This document shows, in pieces, positions 51,251-61,210 of a stretch of DNA of 64,000 nt. Position numbers and translations under genes: made by a program. This DNA comes from Paraburkholderia ribeironis. GTDB lineage: Bacteria; Pseudomonadota; Gammaproteobacteria; Burkholderiales; Burkholderiaceae. The notes under the pieces were generated by a model that worked only from the letters and a program-made list of their open reading frames with translations, did not search any database and had not been told where the DNA came from. Location: contig NZ_CYGX02000005.1 of NCBI RefSeq assembly GCF_900019265.1, positions 208,845-272,844 on the forward strand. The letters run 5' to 3'. Numbering within the stretch: the first letter of the stretch is position 1; each line of letters begins with the position of its first letter.

Positions 51251-54200
51251 TCACTTCCCCAAATTTACCTTGTCAATCAAGTTTAACTGGCTTTGAAAGT
51301 TTTTTATGAAGAACTGAGTAGCGCCTCCAGAACCCAGCGCAGGGTTCGCACTTACCGTTCCGGCGGGAACATTGATATCGCTAGTCACTTGATAGACACC
51401 CATTTGTGGACGATAACCAAATTCAGGATGCGGACTCACCTGCAAGCTTTGGAACAAAGAAGTTTTGCTATATCCAGAATCGATAAGAGCTTGTTCGGTA
51501 GTGTAATATGCAGATTGCCCCGGAAGACCACCATATACGAGACTTCCCGCCGGTAAGGTCTGCGTTGCCCACTGATCCGCTGCGTAGCCCCATTGAACTT
51601 GATCAGAACGGGCCAAGAATACATCGAAGTTGGAAGAAGAGCGTGCCGCCTGACTATCAGCAATATTGTTAAGTACACTAGTACGAACGGCAGATGAACC
51701 ACCTTCGACAGCCGCTTCAACAGTAGACGAAACTGCTTTACTTTCGCCCGCAGTGAGCACGCCCATTGCCGCATCAGCAACGGAGCCGACCGCAAGAGCT
51801 GCACCCATTCCATAGTTGCCATTGGCGAATGCCGTTTGCGCCTGATCGGCCATCTGCTTGCCGGGCACAAGGTTCAGGGCTGCCTGTCCAAAATCCTTTG
51901 CGTACTGGAGCGCTTTGTCCAAAGCTTGGCTGCCCGTGCCGCCCGTGCCATTGGCATTCGTCGTATCACGGTTATAGAGGTCCGCATTCGACGCCGTGAA
52001 TGCGCCCGCAGTGCCCCCGACCAGCGCACCACTGAGACCCGCCAGCACATTCGACACGGTGTTGCCGACCGTCATGGAACCCGTTGCGCCACCAATCGAA
52101 TCAGCCACACTGTTCAGCTTGCCCGGCAGCGTTGCCGACACGCCCGCACCCGCCGCCCCGCCGACCGTACTGAACACACTGCCTCCGCCAAGACCTCCGA
52201 TCAGCGCACCACCCACGACGTGCAGGCCAACACGATTGGTACCGCCTTCGGCCCAGGAATCGGCCTCTGCTTGGTACTGTGCAGCGAGATCAGTGTTGTC
52301 CGCTGCCTTCGCCGCGTCGGCCTGATCCTGTGCCGCTTTTTGTTGCGCGTTAGCGTAAGCGCCTATGCCCTGGGCCACGACCTGGCCCGCCGCCTGCGCG
52401 GCCTGCATCGTGTCGGCCTGCTGCGAGAGGAGGTTGTTCACATCGGGCGTCGCCGACACCGTACCGTTGGTGTTAGTCGTATCGCGGCTCAGGGTTGATA
52501 CGTCCTGCGTCTGCGCGGCCTGGTTTGTGATGTTGATCGAGCCCGCGCTGATCGCGCTGCGCGTGGTCGCGCTCGAATCACCGCTTTCGTTCTGCGAGAT
52601 CGTCGGCGAGACACCGCCCGTACCGCTTACCGAGCCGGGTCCGAGAGCCTTGCCGGTATTGCCAACGCCTACGCCTGCGCTAATGCCGTTACTCGTCGCG
52701 TCGTAATGCGACTGGTTCTGGATATCGCTGTAGGTCAGCGTGCCGGTGGTCAGGCTGTTCTGCGACGGATCGGCCGTACTCGAAATTACCGCGCCCGTCA
52801 GGTTCGTATTGCCCTTGACGTTGACATCGAAGCCGCCGCTGCCTGCCTGAATCCCCGCCTGTTCGTTGACCTGCGCGTAGTTCGAATCGGCGTGCCCGTT
52901 CTGCGCGCTGAAGCTCGCGCTACCGCCGCCCTGGCTGATGCTGAAACCGCCGCCGGCGCTGCTCTGATGCGCGGTGCTGACGGTCGTATCCTGCACACTC
53001 TCGATGTTCAGGTTGCCGCCAACATTCGCCGTTACCTGGCCGCCGCTAACCTGCGAGCCGATGATATTGGTATCGCCGCCCGAAACGACGGTAACGCTGT
53101 TCGCGCCGCTTACATGTGAGGCGTTCTGGATCGCGGCATCGCTGTTCGCATCGCCGTGCGCGTTGGACATTGACGCCGAGACGCCGAAACCCTGCGTGCC
53201 ATACGACACACCGACGCTCGCGCTACTCGATTTATTCGTGCTGGCGGTCGTATCCGTGTTCGTGGTGTTGACGATGTTCACCTGATTCTTCGCGGCGAGC
53301 ACTACGTCGTTCGCGCTCACGTCCGAACCGGCGATTGTCAGGTTGCCGCTGCCGGGCGTGCCATCGCCGGTTGCGACGAAAGCCGCGGTGCCGCCCGCCT
53401 GAACGTTCGAACCCTTCTGCGTCGTCTGATCCTCGGTGAACGTATTTTTGCTCTGGTTGCTCCCGAAACTCAGTTGCACGCCGATGCTTGGATTCTGTCC
53501 GCCCAGCGAGCCGCCCATGAGACCCGCTCCCGCGATTGCCGAATCGCCCACCGCTGCAATCGCATGCAGCGCCTCGGCGCGTCCGTTGCTGTTGCCGCTC
53601 GCGAGCGCCTGGCCCTGCGATACCGCGCCGTTGATCGCATCGCCCACGCTGCCCGACAGGCCGAGCGTGAAACCGCTCTGCTTCGTTTCCTGGGTGTCGT
53701 CGTGGTGCGAGGTACTGGTGGCCGCATCAATGATCACGTTGGCCGCCGTGCCAGTGACATTCTGCGCTGCCACGAGATCGCTGCCCGTGACGTGCAGGGT
53801 GTTGCCCGCCTGGATCGTGAGGTTGCCGTTCGTGCTGCCCACGAGACTGCCGTTGTTCGTCACGCTGCTGTCGTGCGTCGTCTCCTGCGTGTCGCTGGTG
53901 CCGTAGTTGAGGCTCACTCCACCACCGCTCATCGCGCCAAAGCCCGACTTCTTTTCCTCGTAGGACGAACTGCTCTGACTCGTATCCTGCGTCGTGGTGA
54001 TGTTCACGTCATGCACGGCGCTCAGTGATACATCGTGCGTCCCGACGATCGTGCTGCCCGCGACGTTGATGTCCTTGCCGCTCGTGATCGACACGCCGTC
54101 TGCCGAAATCATGCTGCCCTGCGAAAGCGTCGTCGTCGTATTGCTCGAACTCGATACCTCCTTGCCGCTTACCACATTGCTATGGCTATGCTGCTCCTGC

Positions 54201-57200
54201 GAATTGTCGACATAGGTGGCCGTGGCCGCGCCGATGTTGACGTTGTTCGCTGCCGCGAGCGTTGCCGTCCCCTGGTCGAGGTTGATCGTGCTACCGGTGA
54301 GGTTGATATCGTGGCCCGATGCGACGGTCAGCGAATTGCCGGAATTGAGCGTCGTCGCCGTCAGCGTATCGGCGGAGGTGTGCAGCGACGCCGAGTAGCT
54401 GCCGTGACTGTCGCTGCCCGAGCTGTTGCTGTCGACGGTCGAGGTCGCCTTCGCCGCCTGGAGCGTGACGTCGCCCTTCGCCACAACCGTCCCGCCGCCA
54501 CCGAGGTTGATATTGGCGCCGGTCGCCGTCAGGTTGCCGCCCACGCCGATCTGCGAGACGCCGCCGACATTCACGGAACTGCCGGTCGTCCGGTTCAGAC
54601 TGGTATCCGACACCCCGTTCGCGCCCGCGACCACCTTGTGTTCGCCGGTCTGCACCGAACCGAGATCGTAGTTGCCGCCCACGGCCATGCCGAGATTTCC
54701 GCCGACATTCAGGTTGCCGCCGTTCTGCTCGAAGTTGCCACCCGTCACGATCGCCGCGTTACCCGTCACGTTCAGGTTCGCGATAGGGCCGAGTGTCGTC
54801 GTGGTCCGTGTCGCGCCCGTCGCGCTGACCTGGTTCACGGTATTCGCCGCGGTATTCAGCAGCAGGTCGCCACCCGCGTTCAGCGCGAGGCTCCCGGCGT
54901 TCACGGTGGCCGAGGTCAGGTTGACATTGCCCGTCGTCGCCAGCGACATGAGGCCGCCGCTTTGCAACGTACCGAACGCGTTGTTGATCTGCTGGCCCTG
55001 AATCGAGAGCGTATTGCCCGCCTGTACCGTACCGCTGTTATTGAAGGTCTGCGCGTTCTGCAAATCGATGTCGGTCGCCGCGATCAGCGGCCCGTTCATG
55101 TTCTGCTGGCTGGCCTTCGCGAGATAGACGACCGGCACCAGCACGGACTGCCCGTCCACGACTTCCGTCTGCATGATGATCACGTTGCTGGTGAGTGCCG
55201 CCACCTGGTCAGGTGACAGGCTCATGCCGAGAGGGAGGTCCAGCGACTGCGCGAGCGACGCGCCCGCCGCCAGCAGTGCTTCATACATCGACTGGACGTC
55301 GGTGTAAGGGCCGAGTACGGCCTTGCCGGTCAGCGAGGTAATCTCGTTCTGCACGAGCTGCTGCTCGTACAGGCCGTCGCCGAGGCGCTTTTCCACGCTC
55401 TGCGGATTCAGGCCGAGCTGCTGGAGATAGTAGTCGCTTGAGATAAACGATTTCTGGCTGGTAAAGGCCGGGTTCGTCTCGATCAGATACGGCGCGTTCG
55501 GCGCGGTATCCGGTCTGAACAGGCCCCCCTGGGGAATCGTCAGGTTGCTCAGGACATTGACCGCCGTCGCGCTCGCGATGACAGGATTAACGGGCCCCGA
55601 ACCACTGTTGACTGACGCAGTTCCCCCCTTCGAACCACCCGCGTTGCCACTAACCCCGCCGACGCTCACGCCGCCTGGCGACTGGCCGGGGACAAGACCG
55701 AGCGAAGGGACGCCCGCATTACCCGCCGTATTGTTGATATTGACGCCCGTGCCGGAAAGCGTGCCGCCCGCGACGAAGCTCGACTCGTAGCTCGGCAGTG
55801 CGTAAGAGCGGATATCGGCGGGCGCTGCCTGGTAGCCGCCCGGATTGGAGCCGACAAACGGCGCATTGCCGAACGGCAGGGTCCAGTCTGCAATGCTATG
55901 GTCATAGTTCGTGTAGTGATAGTACCCGGAGTACGTCACCTGCACTTCAGGCGCGGCCTGGCCCTGCCAGCTATTCTGGTCGAGCGTGATGGGCGCGGCA
56001 ATGTTGCCGACTGCTGCTACCGCACTCCATTGGTTCTGGAACAGCCCCACTTTCGACGCGTCCAGGTTGCCGCCCGCAATGATCTGCGCCTGTGGGCTGA
56101 TGGAGGCAATCAGGTTCGCCACCGCCACACCCGTGTAGGTCGTGTACTGGTAGCCGCTATTCCACTGGCCACCGTTCGGAGGCACCGTGTACACACCGCC
56201 GATCATCGTGAGGAAAGCCGGGTTATTCGGGGTGGTCCAGCCGACATTCGGATTACCTGCGGAGCAGGCGGTCATGTCGATCGCGGTACACCCGGACAGG
56301 CTGATGCCGAACTGTGTGATCAGGGCTGGATCGACGGCCTGATTCAGACCTGTCGTGGTCATCGTCGTCCGCGTATTCGTGACCTGACTGGCGTCGAGCG
56401 TCATGTCGCCCGCCGACTGGATCAGCGCCGACTGGTTGCGGATAAGGTTCGCGTTCGTATAGTTGCCATTCGCATCCTTGCCGCCCGCCAGCACGACCTT
56501 GCCGAGACCATAAATCGCGGTCGTCGCCTGCGTATCGGTCATCGTGGTGTCGTCGCGGTTCTCGATATCGGGCGCGAGCAGTTCGAGCAGGCCTTTACTG
56601 TCCGTCGCACCGATCAGCGCGGTCGGCCCGACATTCGTGATCGATTGCGCGGCGTTGAGCGAGACGCTGCCGCCAACTATTGCGCCGGTGTTCTCCAGCG
56701 TGTTCGAGTGCGTGGTGAGCGTGCCGCCCGCCATCATCGAGCCGCTGTTTTCGATATCGCTCGCGTTGACGTTCAGATTATCGACCGCCTGGAGCGTGCC
56801 GGAATTGCTGAACGTGCCGGGCAGCGTAAAGGTCAGGTCGTGACCGGCGCTGAATTGCAGATCCGGGGTGGGCGCGAAGTTGCCCTGAACGTTCACCGCC
56901 ACATCGTTGGTGGCGCTGTATGCACCGCCCCCCGTCAGTGCCGCTGCATTCAGAGTGAGGTCATGCGTCGCGCCGATCTGCCCGTTCGTGTTCGTAATTG
57001 CGCCAGTCGTCGTGATGGCAACGTCGCCGGTCGAACCCGCGAAACTGCCGATCTTGCCGCCGCTGTTGTCGACGGTATCCGCCTGAACCGCGACGCTCGC
57101 GCCGCTCAGTTGGCCGCCCTGCGTATTGGAGAGCGATGACGTGTCAACGGCCACATTACCGTTACCCGTCATCGCGCCGCCACTGTTGATGATCTGGCTG

Positions 57201-60200
57201 CCACCCTGTACGGTCGTATTTCCCGTACCGAGGTTACTGACGAGACCTCCCGTGTTGTCGATGGATGCAGCCTGAATGGCGAGCGTACTCGCATCGCCCG
57301 CCGCGCCCGTACCCGACTGGATCTGTCCGTTCGTATTCGCCAGCGCGCCGCCGCTCGCGAGCGACAGGGACGCAAGTGACCGTATCGCCCCCTGTGTATT
57401 GTTGATATTGCCCGCGACGTTCGCCGCGATATTGCCCTGCGCAGCGAGTACGCCAGTCGCGTTGTTCAGGCTCCCGGCCTGCGCCACGAGCTGGCCGGCA
57501 GCGATGATCTTCCCGCCTACGTTTGAGAAGGAACCCGAACCGCGCCCCGAAGGAAGTCCCCCTGGGGGATTGCCCGGCGCAATAGTCAGGGTCCCCGTTC
57601 CGGCTGCGAGGATCGTACCGCCATCGTTGTCGAGGGTGGCCGGGGCGAGCGTCAGGTCCGTACTGTTCGTCTGGATCGTGCCGCCGTTCGAGTTATCGAG
57701 CGTGTTACTGACGTTGACGCTCATCGGCGACGCGCCGTACTGCGTGATTGTGCCGCCGTGATTCAGAAGGTCGGTTGCGGACAGCGCAAGCTGGTTCGCC
57801 TGAATGGTGCCGCCGCTGTTATCGAGCGTCGAGCCGATTGCGAGCGCCAGATGCGGCGCGACGATCGAGCCACCGTTATTGGTCAACGACCCGCTTTGGA
57901 TCGTTTCGGTCGAGGCCGCGCCGATCTGACCGCCATTATTGGCCAGCGACCCGCTCACGAGGCCCAGCTCTGTATTGGAAAGCAGCTTGCCGTTCGTATT
58001 ATCGAGAGCGTTTCCGACGGTTGCCGTCAGGCCGGTCTGGCCGAGTACCAGACCCGCCGCATTGCCAAACGTACCGGCCTGGGCGACGACCTGCCCGTTG
58101 CTCTGGATGGTGCCACCGGCGTTCGAGATCGCCCCCGCGCCGCTGCCCGCATCAAGCGTCAGTGTGCCCGTACCCGCATGAACAATCTTTCCGCCGTCGT
58201 TGTCGAGTGTAGCCGGGGCGAGCGTCAGGTCCGTGCTGTTCGTCTGGAGCGTGCCGCCCGCCGAATTGTCGAGCGTGCCCGATACTGCGACATTCATCGG
58301 CCCGCTACCCGTCTGCGTAATCGTCCCTGCGTGATTGACGAGGTTGGTCGCGTTGAGCGATACCTGCGCGGCCTGCGTCGTTCCCGAGCTGTTGTCGAGC
58401 GTGGTCGCGCTCTCCGTCACCGTCTGACCTGCCGCAATCGATCCGCCGCTATTGGTCAGATGCGAACCGGCATTCACCGTCGTGTTGCCCGATGCGTCGA
58501 GCGAGCCGCCGCTATTGTCGACCGATTGCCCGGTGACCTGGAGGTTCGTCTGCGCCGACACCGTGCCGTGATTGGCGATGGTGCTGCCCTGAAGCGTAAC
58601 CGCACCATTGCCGCCGATGACGCCGCCCTGCGCGCCGGTTGCGGTCGTGCCTGCCGCATTCACCAGCCGGCCCGTCGTCGTGACCGAAAGGCCGTCGCTG
58701 TTCAGTGACGTAATGCGGCCCGCAGTATTGTCGAGCGACACCCCGGCGACCGACAGACCGGCAGCGCTCTGAATCGTCCCCTGGTTGTTCGCGATGGCAC
58801 CGCCACTTACCTGCATCGCGCCCTGCGAGACAATCGATCCACCCTGATTGGTGAGCTGGCCGGACGCCTGCGCGACGAGCGGGCCTTGTGCCGAAATGTC
58901 ACCGCCCTGGTTCGACAGGTTGCCCGCGTTAAGCGTTACGCCGCCCCCCGTCAGCGAGCCGTTGTCGTTATCAAGCGTACCCGTGGCATTCGCTACGACC
59001 GAGCCGCCTGCGCTCGTCGTTGCGCCCACCAGGTTCAGATCGCCCGCGTTTGCTGTCAGCGATACGTTACCGTTCGCCGCCGTCTCGCTACCCGCGAGAT
59101 TGACGCCGCTGCCCGAGAGAGACGCATTGCCGCCCGCGACGTTCTCGCCGGTCGCGTTGAGCTGCCCGGTCGCGGAGACATTGAGATTGCCCGAGTTACC
59201 GACCGAGCCATCGTTGTTCACGCCTGCGCCGAGGGTACCGGTTGAAGCGACGGCCCCGGCATTGACCGCAGTGTTTTGTTGCGCGGCAAGCGTACCGTTA
59301 TTCGTCAGCATGCCTGACGAACCAATGGTCGTGTTCTGCTGCGCGTAGATGGTGCCGCTGTTGGCGACGCCCGCTGCATTGATGCCGATATTGCCGCTCG
59401 CCTTCATCGTGCCGGTCTGCACAAGCTGGCCGGAACTCGTGAGCGTCAGGTCGCCTGCCTGTGCGGCGATGGTGCCAGCGTTCGCAACACCAACCCCGTT
59501 CTCCGTCCCGACCAGGATGATGCGGCCACTGTACATGCCACCCAGTTGCGACACGTCGATGGACACACCGGGCGCAGCGCCATTCCCCGCGATGGGTGTC
59601 GGATTCAGGCTCGCATAGTCGATGCTGTTCGAACCGGTGACGACATGCAGCGTATTGCCGTAAATCGCTGCATTGGCTTGCACCGCACGGGACAATAAAT
59701 CAACCTCATCGATATTCAAGGCGTTCAGGCCCGCACCCTGTACGGTAATCAGGCCGCCCGTCACGTTGAAGCCGGTAAGATTGCCGCTGCCGTCGATAAT
59801 CGGGTTACCGGTGGTGAGGATGCCTCTCGACGTGTTGATGAAGCCGCCACCGTCCACGACCAGGCCCGAGGAATTGGCGATCACGACAGCGGCAGCTTTC
59901 TGGCCCGCAACCTCGACATAACCTCTTAACAGCGATGGATTATTGCTGTTGACCTGGTTGACGATAATCTTCGCGGCATCGTTCGGCCCGAAATTCGGAT
60001 TACCGTTAATCTGTCCGGCTAACTGTGTGCCGGTGATAAGGGGCGAGTTGTTGAGGATCGCGCCTCTGGGCGATACGTCGAACTGTGAGTACGTGTTGAG
60101 CGAGACGCCGCCAGAGGACGGCTTCGTGATGTTCACCTGGGGCAGACCGTTTGCTGTACTGATGACATTCGGTGCATGCGCGCCCGATGGGACAATCTGC

Positions 60201-60406
60201 GCATCAGAAAGGACGGGCGCGAGGCCGCACAGCGCGAGCACGGCAAAAGCCGTGTGACGCATCGCGAACAGTGTGATGGAGCGCCGTACGGTTAATGAAC
60301 GGGTTTCGCCCTGATTTGCGTTGCCGTGGGCGATGGCGGTTTCTGCGACGGCGACGAGCATACCCCGTAACCGGCTATAAACCAGCCGGAACGTATTCTT
60401 GTTCAT
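51251..60406 (-). CDS. cdiA: CdiA/BcpA contact-dependent inhibition exoprotein (3051 aa)
   Basis: A 3051-aa two-partner-secreted protein. An ESPR signal (MNKNTFRLVYSRLRGMLV), a TPS secretion domain (about 70-330, with GAILNNSPLITGTQLAGQIN) and long beta-helix repeats (NTAGRITSLN, DNSGGTIQ type) follow. A receptor-like insert with aromatic and Cys residues lies near 1270-1700, then a second repeat block with DTTASTNKSSSASVGVSYG-like units. The Burkholderia delivery motif appears as NADLYN at 2807-2812, so the toxin end is about residues 2813-3051. Its tail (RPQMGVYQV, GGATQFFIKNF) matches no toxin family I can name. ATG 60406 lacks a strong ribosome site. Confidence 0.93.
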   Translation of the reverse strand: MNKNTFRLVYSRLRGMLVAVAETAIAHGNANQGETRSLTVRRSITLFAMRHTAFAVLALCGLAPVLSDAQIVPSGAHAPNVISTANGLPQVNITKPSSGGVSLNTYSQFDVSPRGAILNNSPLITGTQLAGQINGNPNFGPNDAAKIIVNQVNSNNPSLLRGYVEVAGQKAAAVVIANSSGLVVDGGGFINTSRGILTTGNPIIDGSGNLTGFNVTGGLITVQGAGLNALNIDEVDLLSRAVQANAAIYGNTLHVVTGSNSIDYASLNPTPIAGNGAAPGVSIDVSQLGGMYSGRIILVGTENGVGVANAGTIAAQAGDLTLTSSGQLVQTGTMKASGNIGINAAGVANSGTIYAQQNTTIGSSGMLTNNGTLAAQQNTAVNAGAVASTGTLGAGVNNDGSVGNSGNLNVSATGQLNATGENVAGGNASLSGSGVNLAGSETAANGNVSLTANAGDLNLVGATTSAGGSVVANATGTLDNDNGSLTGGGVTLNAGNLSNQGGDISAQGPLVAQASGQLTNQGGSIVSQGAMQVSGGAIANNQGTIQSAAGLSVAGVSLDNTAGRITSLNSDGLSVTTTGRLVNAAGTTATGAQGGVIGGNGAVTLQGSTIANHGTVSAQTNLQVTGQSVDNSGGSLDASGNTTVNAGSHLTNSGGSIAAGQTVTESATTLDNSSGTTQAAQVSLNATNLVNHAGTITQTGSGPMNVAVSGTLDNSAGGTLQTNSTDLTLAPATLDNDGGKIVHAGTGTLTLDAGSGAGAISNAGGTIQSNGQVVAQAGTFGNAAGLVLGQTGLTATVGNALDNTNGKLLSNTELGLVSGSLANNGGQIGAASTETIQSGSLTNNGGSIVAPHLALAIGSTLDNSGGTIQANQLALSATDLLNHGGTITQYGASPMSVNVSNTLDNSNGGTIQTNSTDLTLAPATLDNDGGTILAAGTGTLTIAPGNPPGGLPSGRGSGSFSNVGGKIIAAGQLVAQAGSLNNATGVLAAQGNIAANVAGNINNTQGAIRSLASLSLASGGALANTNGQIQSGTGAAGDASTLAIQAASIDNTGGLVSNLGTGNTTVQGGSQIINSGGAMTGNGNVAVDTSSLSNTQGGQLSGASVAVQADTVDNSGGKIGSFAGSTGDVAITTTGAITNTNGQIGATHDLTLNAAALTGGGAYSATNDVAVNVQGNFAPTPDLQFSAGHDLTFTLPGTFSNSGTLQAVDNLNVNASDIENSGSMMAGGTLTTHSNTLENTGAIVGGSVSLNAAQSITNVGPTALIGATDSKGLLELLAPDIENRDDTTMTDTQATTAIYGLGKVVLAGGKDANGNYTNANLIRNQSALIQSAGDMTLDASQVTNTRTTMTTTGLNQAVDPALITQFGISLSGCTAIDMTACSAGNPNVGWTTPNNPAFLTMIGGVYTVPPNGGQWNSGYQYTTYTGVAVANLIASISPQAQIIAGGNLDASKVGLFQNQWSAVAAVGNIAAPITLDQNSWQGQAAPEVQVTYSGYYHYTNYDHSIADWTLPFGNAPFVGSNPGGYQAAPADIRSYALPSYESSFVAGGTLSGTGVNINNTAGNAGVPSLGLVPGQSPGGVSVGGVSGNAGGSKGGTASVNSGSGPVNPVIASATAVNVLSNLTIPQGGLFRPDTAPNAPYLIETNPAFTSQKSFISSDYYLQQLGLNPQSVEKRLGDGLYEQQLVQNEITSLTGKAVLGPYTDVQSMYEALLAAGASLAQSLDLPLGMSLSPDQVAALTSNVIIMQTEVVDGQSVLVPVVYLAKASQQNMNGPLIAATDIDLQNAQTFNNSGTVQAGNTLSIQGQQINNAFGTLQSGGLMSLATTGNVNLTSATVNAGSLALNAGGDLLLNTAANTVNQVSATGATRTTTTLGPIANLNVTGNAAIVTGGNFEQNGGNLNVGGNLGMAVGGNYDLGSVQTGEHKVVAGANGVSDTSLNRTTGSSVNVGGVSQIGVGGNLTATGANINLGGGGTVVAKGDVTLQAAKATSTVDSNSSGSDSHGSYSASLHTSADTLTATTLNSGNSLTVASGHDINLTGSTINLDQGTATLAAANNVNIGAATATYVDNSQEQHSHSNVVSGKEVSSSSNTTTTLSQGSMISADGVSITSGKDINVAGSTIVGTHDVSLSAVHDVNITTTQDTSQSSSSYEEKKSGFGAMSGGGVSLNYGTSDTQETTHDSSVTNNGSLVGSTNGNLTIQAGNTLHVTGSDLVAAQNVTGTAANVIIDAATSTSHHDDTQETKQSGFTLGLSGSVGDAINGAVSQGQALASGNSNGRAEALHAIAAVGDSAIAGAGLMGGSLGGQNPSIGVQLSFGSNQSKNTFTEDQTTQKGSNVQAGGTAAFVATGDGTPGSGNLTIAGSDVSANDVVLAAKNQVNIVNTTNTDTTASTNKSSSASVGVSYGTQGFGVSASMSNAHGDANSDAAIQNASHVSGANSVTVVSGGDTNIIGSQVSGGQVTANVGGNLNIESVQDTTVSTAHQSSAGGGFSISQGGGSASFSAQNGHADSNYAQVNEQAGIQAGSGGFDVNVKGNTNLTGAVISSTADPSQNSLTTGTLTYSDIQNQSHYDATSNGISAGVGVGNTGKALGPGSVSGTGGVSPTISQNESGDSSATTRSAISAGSINITNQAAQTQDVSTLSRDTTNTNGTVSATPDVNNLLSQQADTMQAAQAAGQVVAQGIGAYANAQQKAAQDQADAAKAADNTDLAAQYQAEADSWAEGGTNRVGLHVVGGALIGGLGGGSVFSTVGGAAGAGVSATLPGKLNSVADSIGGATGSMTVGNTVSNVLAGLSGALVGGTAGAFTASNADLYNRDTTNANGTGGTGSQALDKALQYAKDFGQAALNLVPGKQMADQAQTAFANGNYGMGAALAVGSVADAAMGVLTAGESKAVSSTVEAAVEGGSSAVRTSVLNNIADSQAARSSSNFDVFLARSDQVQWGYAADQWATQTLPAGSLVYGGLPGQSAYYTTEQALIDSGYSKTSLFQSLQVSPHPEFGYRPQMGVYQVTSDINVPAGTVSANPALGSGGATQFFIKNFQSQLNLIDKVNLGK

Positions 60407-60624
60407 TTTTTACGTAGCGTGTTTTTCTTGGACCTCCGTAAAATATCCCTGATAGGCGTTTGAGTTAGTGAATGAATGTCAAGGAACGAGACATAACAAC
60501 AAAATCGCAAGAAACGGATATGTCTGATAGACGTCGAGGGGAAACCATGCAGGCATATTGAGAACGGACAGACAGCCGTTTCTTACGAGCGGCGGTTTAA
60601 AGAAAAAGGCGGGAAAAAGCGAAC

Positions 60625-60899
60625 TGACCCGTAAAGTTGGACAGTTTTTTCGGCTAGGCCGCAGAGGGCTGGGTTCTGTACATCACGGGACTCAGCCCTT
60701 TCAATTTCGGCTTGATGCGTTTGTGGTTGTAGTAGTGAATGTAATGTTTGATGCCGGCCTTCAGTGCGTCGAGGTTCTCGAACCTGTTCAGGCGGAAGAA
60801 CTCCGACTCGAGTGTGCCAAAGAAGCTTTCCATCGCTGCGTTGTCGTGGCAGTTTGCCTTACGCGACATACTCTGGGTCAGTCCACGTTGATCGAGCAT
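60625..60899 (-). mobile_element. IS3-family remnant (OrfB C-terminus and right end)
   Basis: The minus strand encodes GLTQSMSRKANCHDNAAMES, then FRLNRF and YIHYYNHKRIKPKLKGLSP, the C-terminal part of an IS3-family (IS150-group) DDE transposase with the final Glu (MESFFGTLESE). It is cut upstream near 60899. Past the stop at 60654 lies TGTCCAACTTTACGGGTCA, a typical IS3 end. OrfA and most of OrfB are missing. It sits 220 bp before cdiA. 60407-60624 has no gene. Confidence 0.8.
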
Positions 60900-61068
60900 C
60901 CTTCGCCCCGAAGATGAAGAGGTCTACTTTCTCGTGCGTCACATTCCTGAAATTGTCGACCGCTTCCTCGCCCCAATCCTTGACAAGGAGCTGATAGTAC
61001 GCAGGCGTCCAATCACCCGCCGCTCCCCCGACCCGGGGACCTCGAAAGAGAGCTAACCCCACCGTCAA
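60895..61068 (-). pseudogene. unidentified coding remnant beside the IS3 fragment
   Basis: A minus-strand frame reads GDWTPAYYQLLVKDWGEEAV then DNFRNVTHEKVDLFIFGAKD and is interrupted at the IS junction. It has normal residue composition but no recognisable family and no secure start. It may be the end of a gene broken by the IS. Confidence 0.35.
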
Positions 61069-61169
61069 GGGGACGTCTTATGGCAGATCGCAAGCCACCC
61101 CTTTCGTCGAACGGTGAGCGTCCGCTAATGGGCTCGGAGTCCCGCTACGTCGATAACCGCAACGGGTCG

Positions 61170-61197
61170 GTGACAGCCGATCACGACAGGCTGTCAC
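61170..61197. terminator. stem-loop after porin gene
   Basis: A perfect 9-bp inverted repeat (GTGACAGCC / GGCTGTCAC) with a 10-nt loop lies 13 nt past the porin stop on the minus strand. There is no U tract. Confidence 0.5.
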
Positions 61198-61210
61198 ACG
61201 CCAGCAAGCC

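Noticed and set aside
52706..59618. Many plus-strand frames opposite cdiA (for example 54035-55216, 55898-57139)
   Set aside because: They follow the repeat periodicity of cdiA on the other strand, lack ribosome sites and have no recognisable domain.
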